A DNA stretch of 64,000 nt from NCBI GenBank assembly GCA_046291695.1, contig JBKBSO010000011.1, forward strand, positions 62,001 to 126,000, in the 5' to 3' direction. Every line of letters starts with the position of its first letter. Positions within the stretch are counted from its first letter, which is position 1. A program made the translations under genes and the position numbers. Below the pieces are notes generated by a model, which had not been told where the DNA came from, made no database searches, and saw nothing but the letters and a program-made list of their open reading frames with translations. Below, in pieces: positions 34,548 to 43,181 of the stretch. The DNA comes from PNNG01 sp046291695 (GTDB lineage: Bacteria > Bacteroidota > Bacteroidia > UBA7662).

Positions 34548-34550
34548 TAA

Positions 34551-35267
34551 ATGAAAAGGCTTGATGAGAACTGGCTTTTTGACGGATTGTTTGATGTTGA
34601 GTATAAAAAATATGTTTTACTCGATTACCTACAGTTTGTCAGCGGTAATTTTAATCGCAACCGGATTTATCCTTTTTTGGCCGAGATAATTGCACGACAT
34701 CGCGAGCTCATCCAACTGCAGCAGCGGAAAGAAACCCTATTGACTACTTTTCCCAAACGCTTAAAGGGCATCAACATGCAAGACAAATCGATTCGATATG
34801 AGCCTATGCCCTTTATGGAAAGTAATTACATGGAGCTGATTGAAGAGATCATGGCAATGGGAAAACAGATTTTTGAACAAGGTATTGAACAGGGACAGGA
34901 GAAGTATGAGCAATTCGAACGAGAACTAGAATTATTACCCATAGGTCTTTTGCCCATTGAAAGTTCAGAAGGTTATCTATTGCTGAGCACGCGAAATCAT
35001 CCTGAAACATTATGCTACTATTACAAGCTCAGCATTTTTGAGCATGCGCAAGATAACTACAGAAGTTTACAAACCCGATATCTACAGACTTTCAGAAGGA
35101 GCTTAAGTCAAACCCTTGAAAACATAAAACTGGAGTTGATCAAAATCTATCCGCAACTTCCTAATCCAGCTACTTTTGCGGCCTTGTTTCATCAGTGGCA
35201 GCCTGTTCAACCTACGCTTTTGCCCATTGCAAAACGTGGTTTGGTAAAACGACTTGTCTTGAGTTAA
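34551..35267 (+). CDS. Uncharacterised protein divergent from groES
   Basis: 238 residues, soluble, no signal peptide. Mostly helical by composition with a charged central segment (KQIFEQGIEQGQEKYEQFER) that could form a coiled coil. I recognise no family motif. The strong Shine-Dalgarno fixes the start. It ends in a bidirectional terminator shared with secG. Its divergent position from the chaperonin operon, across a repeat-rich spacer, makes a stress link possible but unproven. Confidence 0.75.
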   Translation: MKRLDENWLFDGLFDVEYKKYVLLDYLQFVSGNFNRNRIYPFLAEIIARHRELIQLQQRKETLLTTFPKRLKGINMQDKSIRYEPMPFMESNYMELIEEIMAMGKQIFEQGIEQGQEKYEQFERELELLPIGLLPIESSEGYLLLSTRNHPETLCYYYKLSIFEHAQDNYRSLQTRYLQTFRRSLSQTLENIKLELIKIYPQLPNPATFAALFHQWQPVQPTLLPIAKRGLVKRLVLS

Positions 35268-35286
35268 GTATCGATCCCATATAAAA

Positions 35287-35313
35287 AAAGCCACCCGAGG
35301 GTGGCTTTCCTTT
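35287..35313. terminator. Bidirectional terminator between the unknown gene and secG
   Basis: AAAGCCACCC (35287-35296) and GGGTGGCTTT (35299-35308) form a stem closed by a CGAG tetraloop, with T-runs on both strands. It serves both convergent genes. Confidence 0.88.
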
Positions 35314-35330
35314 TTGGTTAGATCACTAGA

Positions 35331-35687
35331 TTATTCAGACACTTCATCTTCCATAATCATCTGGGTACCTGCAGGCTGTTGTTCAGCCGCACCCGTGTTA
35401 GGAATATTGATAGGCGCTTGTTCTGCTTTTTCTTTGAGCAATGAATTCTCTCGGGCCATTTCCTCACGTGGGATCCAAAGGTTAATCAGCATGGTGAGGG
35501 CAAATAGTGCAATGCTCAATACCCAAGTCGCCTTTTCTACAACATCAGTGGTGCGTTTTACACCCATTACCTGATTGGTTGACGAAAAATTAGAAGCCAA
35601 GCCTCCGCCTTTAGGCTTTTGAACGAGGACGATGAGGATCATCAAGGCACATACCACAATGATCAGGATGGTGATAAAAGTATACAT
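35331..35687 (-). CDS. secG: Preprotein translocase subunit SecG
   Basis: 118 residues. Auxiliary subunit of the SecYEG channel. Two membrane helices (about 4-22 and 53-70) enclose the conserved LVQKPKGGGLASNF loop. It has a longer hydrophilic C-terminal tail (about 40 residues, Glu/Gln/Pro-rich) than the E. coli protein. Last gene of the miaB operon, 2 nt after the TPR gene. Confidence 0.93.
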   Translation of the reverse strand: MYTFITILIIVVCALMILIVLVQKPKGGGLASNFSSTNQVMGVKRTTDVVEKATWVLSIALFALTMLINLWIPREEMARENSLLKEKAEQAPINIPNTGAAEQQPAGTQMIMEDEVSE

Positions 35688-35689
35688 CT

Positions 35690-36775
35690 TTAAAGTTTCT
35701 TTCTTAGTTCTTCGATAAGATCGGCAAAGTAAGTGATTTTGTCGGGAAATTTCAATACCAATTTTTGATAGATTCTAATTGCCTTTTTGTAGTCATGTTG
35801 CGCCGCATAAATTCCGGCCAGGGTTTCACTGGCAGGTAGGTCTTCATCGGAGATGCTTTCATAAGCCAATCTTTTAACTTCTTCTTCGAGTTCTTTTGAA
35901 CTAGGTACTGCTTCGCTGTGGTTAATCACTGCCTTTAAGTCAGTGGATTGCGCCTTTGAAACTTCAGTTTCAGCCTGCAAGAAATCCTGCTGCATATGTT
36001 CCTGATACAGCCTATCAAGTACCTCATCGGGCTGTTCTCTCAATGGTTTTCCGGCAAAAAAGCGAAACCAGCCCAGTCGGTCATGTCTAGTTTGCATAAA
36101 ATCAAGCGCTTCATCAATCACTTCTGCCTGAGTAGATTCACTTGCTAGCGGCTTCTTGGTTGCTTGTGGAGCTGGATCTTCTGCCGTTGTTATTAACCTG
36201 CCTTCAGACTCCTTCACTTCCGATGGCTGTTGAAGTTCCGGCTGTTCATCCTGAATTGTTATTGCCACAACCTCGGCATTGGATTCAGGCACTTGAGCTA
36301 GCACTTCTTCGGCTTGGACCTCATTCTCCGCTTCAGCATAGCTCAAAGTTTGAGGGGTCTCCACCGCATCTTCGGTAATCAGCAGTTTTGTTTCCATGGT
36401 CTCTTCTGCTACTTCGGGGATTGCCTCCTGAACTTCGGCCTCCTTCAAATCAGTTCGAAAATCCTCAGCATTTTGTACTGCTTTCGAGTGCATCTCAACG
36501 ACATCTTCTTGGTTTGAAGCCACAGGTACGTCAGGCGCTTCATGCCAATCTTCTACCAAACTAAACACTTGATCGCGATCGGGCAAACGCATAGCGACCT
36601 GCCGAAGCTGCCGTTGATAACGGCTACTATTTTGCAATTTATATTGTTTCAACAGCAGCAACTGTGCAGCTGAAAAATAGGGATACTCTGCCACCAAAGC
36701 CTCTAATTCAGGCATGGCTGCACCGGCAGATTGTCCGGGATTTTGCACCAAATTCAACAACAGGTCTATTTTCAT
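35690..36775 (-). CDS. TPR-like protein with a long acidic linker
   Basis: 361 residues. The N-terminal part (about 1-80) is helical, starting IDLLLNLVQNPGQ with YPYFSAAQLLLLKQY. The centre (about 95-230) is rich in Glu, Val, Pro and Gln with no clear fold. The C-terminus (about 295-360) is one or two TPR units (SETLAGIYAAQHDYKKAIRIYQKL). No signal peptide, so cytoplasmic. Conserved in this position in Bacteroidota as I recall; function unknown. Its ATG overlaps the lptE stop (TAATG). Confidence 0.75.
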   Translation of the reverse strand: MKIDLLLNLVQNPGQSAGAAMPELEALVAEYPYFSAAQLLLLKQYKLQNSSRYQRQLRQVAMRLPDRDQVFSLVEDWHEAPDVPVASNQEDVVEMHSKAVQNAEDFRTDLKEAEVQEAIPEVAEETMETKLLITEDAVETPQTLSYAEAENEVQAEEVLAQVPESNAEVVAITIQDEQPELQQPSEVKESEGRLITTAEDPAPQATKKPLASESTQAEVIDEALDFMQTRHDRLGWFRFFAGKPLREQPDEVLDRLYQEHMQQDFLQAETEVSKAQSTDLKAVINHSEAVPSSKELEEEVKRLAYESISDEDLPASETLAGIYAAQHDYKKAIRIYQKLVLKFPDKITYFADLIEELRKKL

Positions 36776-37281
36776 TACCAGTTTACAAATGCCTTGTTAA
36801 AAATATCATCAATTAACTGTCTTACAATCTCTTCAATAAGTTGTTCTTCTATTGAAGCTAAATCTTGACTTGCATCAAAATCAGCAAAACGCCTAAAGGA
36901 CTGCTCCCAATCGTCGTCAGGATTGATGCGACTTGAGTACGACATTTTTACGCCAATGGTGAGTCGACTCAGGGCGGTGGTTTCGTTAGCTGTGGCAGCC
37001 GCCGGGCTAACTGTGTAATCCACAATCACACCTTCGAATTCCAAATCACCATCACTATCGGCCAAGCTTAAACCGGTTTCAGCCAAAAACTTATCACGCA
37101 TTCGGTCGGAAAGTACCTGACCAAGAATGGGCACCACGATGGGTGCGTTATTTTCGATTTGTACTATGGTAATGGTACGTGCTTCCGGCGGTATGGATGC
37201 ACCACTAAAGGAATAAACGCCACAGGCCTCCATGAAGGGCAGGCAAAGCCAAAATAAAATCAAATTAAATTTCGATTTCAT
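36775..37281 (-). CDS. lptE: LPS assembly lipoprotein LptE family
   Basis: 168 residues. LptE partners LptD to insert lipopolysaccharide in the outer membrane. Start chosen at ATG 37281, giving signal MKSKFNLILFW and lipobox FMEAC (C19) then GVYSFSGASIPPEARTI, the hallmark of Bacteroidota LptE. The remainder is a mixed alpha/beta fold (YTVSPAAAT; LTIGVKMSY). The start overlaps the end of the sigma-54 activator by 17 bp. No lptD is in the window. Confidence 0.87.
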   Translation of the reverse strand: MKSKFNLILFWLCLPFMEACGVYSFSGASIPPEARTITIVQIENNAPIVVPILGQVLSDRMRDKFLAETGLSLADSDGDLEFEGVIVDYTVSPAAATANETTALSRLTIGVKMSYSSRINPDDDWEQSFRRFADFDASQDLASIEEQLIEEIVRQLIDDIFNKAFVNW

Positions 37282-38512
37282 ACTCCTTAATTTTCCGGTA
37301 CAGCGTTCGCTCAGAAATCCCCAATTCAACAGCTGCATTTTTTCTTCTTCCTTGGTGCTTTTTCAAAGCTTTGGTAATCATATTGCGCTCTACTTCCTCG
37401 AGCGACAGGTTCTCTTCGATATCCTCTACATCTTCTTGATGATCAAAACGAGATCGATATTCCCCCGCTTGTGGCTTACTTACAAACTGCGGATGCACCG
37501 AAATACCTCCCTCTTGGATTTGATTTGCATCGACTAACTGCTGGAGGTAAACAGGATCTACTTTTTCAAGTTCTTCGATACCATTGTGTTCCACCATATG
37601 TGCCACTACCTTTTTGAGGTCATTCAGGTCGCGTTTCATTTCAAACAGCAGTTTGTAAAGGATGTCGCGCTCGCTCATATCATCTTGTCCCTGACCATTT
37701 TGCACCAATGCGGGCAAGTTGCTTTTGGTATTTACAACAGGCAAATAACGTAGTACTTCTTCTCCTTCTACCAGGCGGTAGGGTGCTAAAACCGACATTT
37801 GTTCGCTTACATTCTTCAGTTGACGGATATTTCCCGGCCAGCTGTACTGCTGCATAAAATCCATAGCGGCTTCGTCGAGCTGAATAGCCTGACTGGCATA
37901 TTTATCGGCAAAATCAACTGCAAACTTCCGAAACAGGAGTGGTATGTCGCCGGAGCGTTCGCGTAGTGCGGGGATATGAATGGCTACTGTATTGAGGCGA
38001 TAATACAGGTCTTCCCTGAATTTTCCTTTTTGGATTAGGCCGGGAAGCTCTACGTTACTGGCTGCAATTACGCGTACATTAGTTTTTTGAACTTTACTTG
38101 ACCCTACTTTAATAAACTCACCGGTTTCGAGCACCCTAAGCAAGCGGGCTTGTGTTCCCAGAGGCATTTCGGCTACTTCATCCAAAAATATAGTTCCACC
38201 ATTTACGGTTTCAAAATAGCCATGTCGTGCTTCAAAGGCTCCGGTAAATGATCCTTTTTCATGTCCAAAAAGCTCCGAGTCGATGGTGCCTTCTGGGATT
38301 GCACCACAGTTTACCGCAATAAACTTCCCATGTTTGCGGTTACTCAATTGATGTAAAATTTTCGAAAAAATTTCTTTACCCACCCCACTTTCGCCCGAAA
38401 TCAATACCGAAACATCTGTTGGGGCAACTTGTACTGCAATGTTAAGCGCATGGTTCAGTGATGGCGCATTGCCAATAATTCCAAAACGTTGCTTGACTTG
38501 TTGCAATTCCAT
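37265..38512 (-). CDS. Sigma-54-dependent transcriptional activator without a receiver domain
   Basis: 415 residues. An NtrC-family AAA+ activator that remodels RNA polymerase with RpoN. Seen: Walker A GESGVGK (40-46), the sigma-54 contact loop GSFTGA (A-to-S variant of GAFTGA), Walker B TIFLDEVAEM, REDLYYRLN, and a Fis-type helix-turn-helix at the C-terminus (KKHQGRRKNAAVELGISERT). The AAA+ domain begins at residue 11, so no N-terminal sensory or receiver domain exists; activity must be set by expression or a partner. A linker of about 110 residues before the HTH is unusually long. It lies 12 nt after miaB. Confidence 0.92.
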   Translation of the reverse strand: MELQQVKQRFGIIGNAPSLNHALNIAVQVAPTDVSVLISGESGVGKEIFSKILHQLSNRKHGKFIAVNCGAIPEGTIDSELFGHEKGSFTGAFEARHGYFETVNGGTIFLDEVAEMPLGTQARLLRVLETGEFIKVGSSKVQKTNVRVIAASNVELPGLIQKGKFREDLYYRLNTVAIHIPALRERSGDIPLLFRKFAVDFADKYASQAIQLDEAAMDFMQQYSWPGNIRQLKNVSEQMSVLAPYRLVEGEEVLRYLPVVNTKSNLPALVQNGQGQDDMSERDILYKLLFEMKRDLNDLKKVVAHMVEHNGIEELEKVDPVYLQQLVDANQIQEGGISVHPQFVSKPQAGEYRSRFDHQEDVEDIEENLSLEEVERNMITKALKKHQGRRKNAAVELGISERTLYRKIKEYEIEI

Positions 38513-38524
38513 TGTCTTTGTAAG

Positions 38525-39958
38525 TTAGGCTTCTGTAGATTCAACCAATTCACCCAGCAAGGTAGCTTGGGTGCAATGATGCACCTTTACCCAAACATAA
38601 TCACCGGCTTTAGTGCTGGCCTTGGGAAAAACAATCATTTTGTTTTGTGAATTTCGACCACAAAAATGCTCGTCCGATTTACGGCTTGGCCCTTCAACGA
38701 GCACTTTAAAAATTCGTCCGATATCTTTTTCGTTACTTTTCATCGACAATTCGGCCTGCAAACTGATAATTTCTTGTAAGCGTCGGCTTTTAACTTCCTC
38801 CGGAACATCGTCTTCAAACTTACGTGCAGCCAATGTACCTGGGCGCTCAGAATATTTAAACATAAAATTCATGGTGTAGCCAACCTGCTGCATAATGCTC
38901 AAGGTATCTGCGTGTTGTGCTTCTGTTTCACCACAAAAACCCGCGATGATATCACTGGTAATGGCACAATCGGGCATGATGCGTTTGATAGAAGCCACAC
39001 GTTCGAGGTACCATTCACGATCGTAAGTACGGTTCATGCGTTTGAGCACTTCGCTGTTCCCCGACTGTACGGGCAAGTGTATGCACTTGCATATATTCTC
39101 ATAGGCTGCCATGGTTTCGAGCACCTCATCCGTAATGTCTTTAGGATGCGAGGTAGAGAAGCGTATGCGTACCTGCGGATCGAGTTTTGCCACCAACGCC
39201 AGTAAAGCCGCAAAATTGACCTCTTCGTTGGTCTGTTCCGATTTCCAATGGTATGAATCTACGTTTTGCCCCAATAAGGTAATTTCTTTGTATCCGCGGT
39301 TAACCAAATCGCGGCATTCTTCCACAATACTGTATGCATCTCGACTACGTTCGCGGCCTCGTGTAAAAGGTACTACACAAAAAGAACACATATTATCGCA
39401 ACCACGCATGATGGTTACAAAGGCTAAAATACCATTCCCACCTAAACGTACAGGTGTAATATCGGCATAGGTTTCTTCCCGCGATAGCAATACATTCACC
39501 GCTTGTTGACCCGACTCTACCTGACTGAGCAGATTTGGCAAATCTTTGTAAGCATCTGGACCAACGACCAAGTCAACCAATTTTTCTTGTTCGAGAAGTT
39601 TCGATTTCAATCGCTCGGCCATACAACCGAGTACTCCAATGGTCATATCCGGCTTTGCTTTTTTATGTTGTCTAAACACCTGCAAACGACCGCGCACCTT
39701 TTGTTCCGCATTATCGCGAATTGAACATGTATTAATAAATACCACATCGGCTTCATCCAATGCGGTAGTAGGCACGTAATTATTTTCTGCCATGATTGAC
39801 GCTACAATTTCACTGTCACTAAAATTCATCTGACAGCCATAGCTTTCCAAATACATTTTTTTCTTTCCCTGTTCCGGGCTATCTGCCGCATATACTTCGC
39901 CTTGACGCCCTTCATCCTGTACTTTTTCAAATACATTTCCGGAAAACTGCTTCGCCAT
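38525..39958 (-). CDS. miaB: tRNA-2-methylthio-N6-isopentenyladenosine synthase MiaB
   Basis: 477 residues. Radical-SAM methylthiotransferase acting on A37 of tRNAs that read codons starting with U. Seen: N-terminal auxiliary-cluster domain (MYLESYGCQMNFSDSE, NTCSIRDNA, GCMAER with Cys ligands), the radical SAM motif GCDNMCSFC (C187, C191, C194), and a C-terminal TRAM domain. An N-terminal extension of about 35 residues precedes the family start. A TATCTTTG box (39983-39976, minus) is 17 nt upstream of the ATG and likely starts the miaB-secG operon. Confidence 0.95.
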   Translation of the reverse strand: MAKQFSGNVFEKVQDEGRQGEVYAADSPEQGKKKMYLESYGCQMNFSDSEIVASIMAENNYVPTTALDEADVVFINTCSIRDNAEQKVRGRLQVFRQHKKAKPDMTIGVLGCMAERLKSKLLEQEKLVDLVVGPDAYKDLPNLLSQVESGQQAVNVLLSREETYADITPVRLGGNGILAFVTIMRGCDNMCSFCVVPFTRGRERSRDAYSIVEECRDLVNRGYKEITLLGQNVDSYHWKSEQTNEEVNFAALLALVAKLDPQVRIRFSTSHPKDITDEVLETMAAYENICKCIHLPVQSGNSEVLKRMNRTYDREWYLERVASIKRIMPDCAITSDIIAGFCGETEAQHADTLSIMQQVGYTMNFMFKYSERPGTLAARKFEDDVPEEVKSRRLQEIISLQAELSMKSNEKDIGRIFKVLVEGPSRKSDEHFCGRNSQNKMIVFPKASTKAGDYVWVKVHHCTQATLLGELVESTEA

Positions 39959-40085
39959 AATCGCTTAAATTTTCACAAAGATAAGGATAAGCCCTTGAAG
40001 TATGACAGAATGTCAGTTAGATCTCATTAGATACTTTTGAAAATCGCTTGATTTTAACTACAATAGAGGTTTAAAACACACCATT

Positions 40086-41120
40086 ATGAAACGCACATTG
40101 AGCGTATTCTTGTTATTTCCATTATTAGGATGGAGTCAGAGCGGCCCTGAAAATGGCTTTTTATTCAACGATATCATCGTTTTCGAGCATTTCACCAATG
40201 CTTCTTGCGGGCCTTGCGCGGCACACAATCCAACCATGGAAGCTGTGATGTCCGCTAATACTGACAAAGCCACCTCCATTAAATACCACACCAGTTGGCC
40301 AGGTACCGACCCCATGTACAGCTTCAATACCGTTGATCCTACGGCTAGGGTTGGGTATTACCAAGTAAACGGAGTGCCATCGGTGCGCATCAGTAACCAG
40401 CCAAACCTGTCACCCGCAGGCTTCAACCAACAAACCATCAACAGCCTCTATCCTGTTGTGGGGCCGGCATTTAATTATACTGTACTTACAGAAATAGTCA
40501 ACGATACGCTTAAGGTTTCGGGCAGTGTAATGAGGTTTAGACCCATTAATGCGCAAGACCTAACGCTTCATGTTGCAGTAGTTGAAGACCCCGTTGACTA
40601 CAGCACGCCTCCGGGCAGTAATGGCGAAAAAAACTTCCCGAATGTGGTACGTAAGCTATTACCAGATCCACAGGGCACCCATCTTGGGAATGGCGCTGCA
40701 CTCACCAACTTCAATTTCAGTTATCGTTTAGCGCCAGAAATTATACAGAACCATATCTATGTGGTGGTTTTTGTGCAGGCATCCGAGTCGAAAATCGCTT
40801 ACCGTGGCGCCAAAATTAAGGCTGGCGCCAGCTTATTTCCCACCTCCAACCCTGAGCTTCAAAATTCATCAGAAATTCGGATTTACCCGAACCCGACTAC
40901 CGATTATGCCTACCTCATGCTTCAACTCACAAAAGATGGCATGTTCTCTTATCGAATTTATGATACTGCCGGACGTACAGTGAAATCACCATCAGCACAA
41001 TCACTCGAAGCTGGTGAACATCAAATAGCGCTCGAGCTAACAGGTTTGCCAAAAGGCCTATATCAAGTGTATGTACAGCATGAAGAGGCTATATTCACAC
41101 GAAAAATACTACTCAAATGA
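40086..41120 (+). CDS. Omp28-like T9SS cargo protein with CGPC motif
   Basis: 344 residues. Signal peptide ends near GWSQS. The next region, FEHFTNASCGPC (C41, C44), is the thioredoxin-like start of Omp28-related proteins; then YHTSWPGTDPMY and a cis-Pro-like VNGVPSVRI follow, as in a thioredoxin fold. The C-terminus is a type A sorting domain (IRIYPNPTTDY ... LPKGLYQVYV). It would be exported by the type IX system and anchored to the surface. Function is unknown. It is followed 83 bp later by a larger paralogue. Confidence 0.87.
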   Translation: MKRTLSVFLLFPLLGWSQSGPENGFLFNDIIVFEHFTNASCGPCAAHNPTMEAVMSANTDKATSIKYHTSWPGTDPMYSFNTVDPTARVGYYQVNGVPSVRISNQPNLSPAGFNQQTINSLYPVVGPAFNYTVLTEIVNDTLKVSGSVMRFRPINAQDLTLHVAVVEDPVDYSTPPGSNGEKNFPNVVRKLLPDPQGTHLGNGAALTNFNFSYRLAPEIIQNHIYVVVFVQASESKIAYRGAKIKAGASLFPTSNPELQNSSEIRIYPNPTTDYAYLMLQLTKDGMFSYRIYDTAGRTVKSPSAQSLEAGEHQIALELTGLPKGLYQVYVQHEEAIFTRKILLK

Positions 41121-41203
41121 ATAAAGAGTTTGTGCGAATATTACCTAACCGTTGCTTTATTTTTAGAAAAGCCCTAATATAGAGGTTCGAAAAATCCTCT
41201 TGT

Positions 41204-43075
41204 ATGAAAAAACTGCTACTCAGCATTACAGCTTTAGCCTTGGCTTTCTCCACGATGGCACAAGCTCCACGCACACAATTGTATGAAGTATTCTCCGGTG
41301 AAAATTGCCCTCCTTGCGTACCTTCCAATGTGTATGTAAAAAACTTGATGGATGCCAATCCAAACACCATTATTCCCATTAAGTACCAGGTTCCCATACC
41401 TAGTGCAGGGCCAATTCATCTCGAAAACCCCACCGAAACAAACGGTCGTCGTTCTTACTATGGTGTTAATTCAGCCCCTAACGCCCGTCATGATGGCACA
41501 ACTATTGGCACGGGCCACGGATCTAACATTACCCAAGCCCTCATTAATACCCGTGCCACGGTAAGTTCGCCATTCACTATTGCCATTTCCCATGAATTTA
41601 ATGCCACTTGGGATACTATGTTTGTAACCATGACGATCACTGCAGCACAAGCTGTAAACAGTGGTACTTGGTTTGCCCGGGTTGCCATGATTGAGCGGCA
41701 TATGAGCTTTGCAAGCCCTCCCGGCACCAATGGCGAAACTGACTTTTACGACGTAATGCGTAAAATGATTCCAAATATCAATGGTACAGCCTTGCCCTCA
41801 ACATGGACGAGTGGACAATCCGTGACCCTGAACCTCAGCACTAGGGTTCCTGCCTATATTCGTGATATTGCAGAAGTAGCTGCCATTGGCTTTGTTCAAA
41901 ACGATGTAAACAAAGAAGTTGCACAAGCGGCCAAAACCACTCCTCTACCTGTGCCTATCTATTCGAAGGCAAGCTTACCCGGGACTGGTGGCTTTTATTA
42001 TTGCAGTGCTAACGCCGTTCCAGAAATGGAAGTTGAAAATATTGGCACACAGGCCATTACTGCCATGGAAATCCGTCAAACCAATGGAACCAATACCCAA
42101 ACCGTGAATTGGTCGGGGAGTTTAACTGCAGGAACAAGCACCACCGTTACCTTGAATCCCACACCACTCTCAACCGGAAGAAGTACATTCCAATACCAAA
42201 TTCTCACCATGAATGGCCTGCCGCACCCCAGTGTGAGTCGATCAACCATAGGAGGAACGATGTATGTAGGCGACACCCCTATCCCTGACGTTAATCAGGG
42301 CTTTGTAGGCACATTTCCTCCGGTTGGTTGGGCAGCTGATAATCGCGGAAGTACCACACAAGGTTGGCTGATGGGAGTCCCTGGGGCTAATGGCACTAAC
42401 CGAAGTGCCAGGCAAAACTGGTATGATATTCCAAATGGCGATATCAAAGACCTGTACATGCCTCGCATGGATATGAGTGTGGCTTCGGTAAGTGCCAACC
42501 TAAGTTTTTATGTGGCCCACGCTCAATTCAACGCAGCATCCAACGATCGTTTGATTGTACAGGGATCAACCGATTGTGGAGAAACTTGGGTTGAACTTTT
42601 TAACAAGGCAGGTAGCCAGCTATCAACACGCCCTCCACAATCTGGTGCGTACCTGAGTCCTACGGCCAGTGAATGGCGGCAGGAAATCATTAGCCTAAGC
42701 CAGTTTGCCACCCAGCCTGATGTATTGATTCGTTTCAGGGCCATCAGCAACTACGGAAACAATCTGTTCCTGGATGAGGTATTTATCCCGAATACAGTGA
42801 GCGTGAAAGAAAACGCCTCAGCAGAATTAATACTTAACAGCTACCCCAATCCCGTACAAGATGTACTGTTTATCGATTACGACATGCAACAACACGGTGA
42901 ATTGGTGATTGATGTACATAACCAGCTTGGCCAAAGCGTTTTGCGTGAAAGCCTGATGGTAGATGCAGGTACAGGTAAAGTAAGTGTACAACTTGGTCAT
43001 TTAAATTCTGGCATATATACCATCAAAACAGTAATGAATGGTAAACTACATACCAACAAGGTAGTAAAACAATAA
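41204..43075 (+). CDS. Omp28-like T9SS cargo protein with CPPC motif and choice-of-anchor domain
   Basis: 623 residues. Signal peptide ends at FSTMAQA. The N-terminal Omp28/thioredoxin-like region has EVFSGENCPPC (C35, C38) and NSAPNARHDG; the middle is beta-rich; then a jelly-roll 'choice-of-anchor' module (GFVGTFPPVGWAADNRGS ... STDCGETWVELF, about 365-525); the end is a type A sorting domain (SYPNPVQDVLFIDYD ... LNSGIYTIKT). Compared with its neighbour it has gained about 280 residues, mainly the jelly-roll. The motif ATAGAGGTT occurs upstream of both genes. Confidence 0.87.
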   Translation: MKKLLLSITALALAFSTMAQAPRTQLYEVFSGENCPPCVPSNVYVKNLMDANPNTIIPIKYQVPIPSAGPIHLENPTETNGRRSYYGVNSAPNARHDGTTIGTGHGSNITQALINTRATVSSPFTIAISHEFNATWDTMFVTMTITAAQAVNSGTWFARVAMIERHMSFASPPGTNGETDFYDVMRKMIPNINGTALPSTWTSGQSVTLNLSTRVPAYIRDIAEVAAIGFVQNDVNKEVAQAAKTTPLPVPIYSKASLPGTGGFYYCSANAVPEMEVENIGTQAITAMEIRQTNGTNTQTVNWSGSLTAGTSTTVTLNPTPLSTGRSTFQYQILTMNGLPHPSVSRSTIGGTMYVGDTPIPDVNQGFVGTFPPVGWAADNRGSTTQGWLMGVPGANGTNRSARQNWYDIPNGDIKDLYMPRMDMSVASVSANLSFYVAHAQFNAASNDRLIVQGSTDCGETWVELFNKAGSQLSTRPPQSGAYLSPTASEWRQEIISLSQFATQPDVLIRFRAISNYGNNLFLDEVFIPNTVSVKENASAELILNSYPNPVQDVLFIDYDMQQHGELVIDVHNQLGQSVLRESLMVDAGTGKVSVQLGHLNSGIYTIKTVMNGKLHTNKVVKQ

Positions 43076-43091
43076 ACTGCAAAGTTCTTAT

Positions 43092-43125
43092 AAAAAAGCT
43101 CCTCCATTTTTGAGGAGCTTTTTTT
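43092..43125 (+). terminator. Rho-independent terminator after the second Omp28-like gene
   Basis: AGCTCCTC (43097-43104) pairs with GAGGAGCT (43112-43119), flanked by an A-run before and a T-run after. Any start for the next gene inside this hairpin is therefore unlikely. Confidence 0.9.
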
Positions 43126-43181
43126 ATGTCTTTGATTTTTCAAACTTTCTTCACGAAATTGAGGCTCTAAAGCTTTATGCC

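Noticed and set aside
34397..34550. CIRCE heat-shock operator upstream of groES
   Set aside because: TTAGCACTC-N9-GAGTGCTAA is not present; the repeats seen are different.
43110..43181. Upstream start of the acyl-CoA ligase
   Set aside because: It would begin with TTG inside the terminator hairpin of the previous gene; ATG 43182 fits the family.
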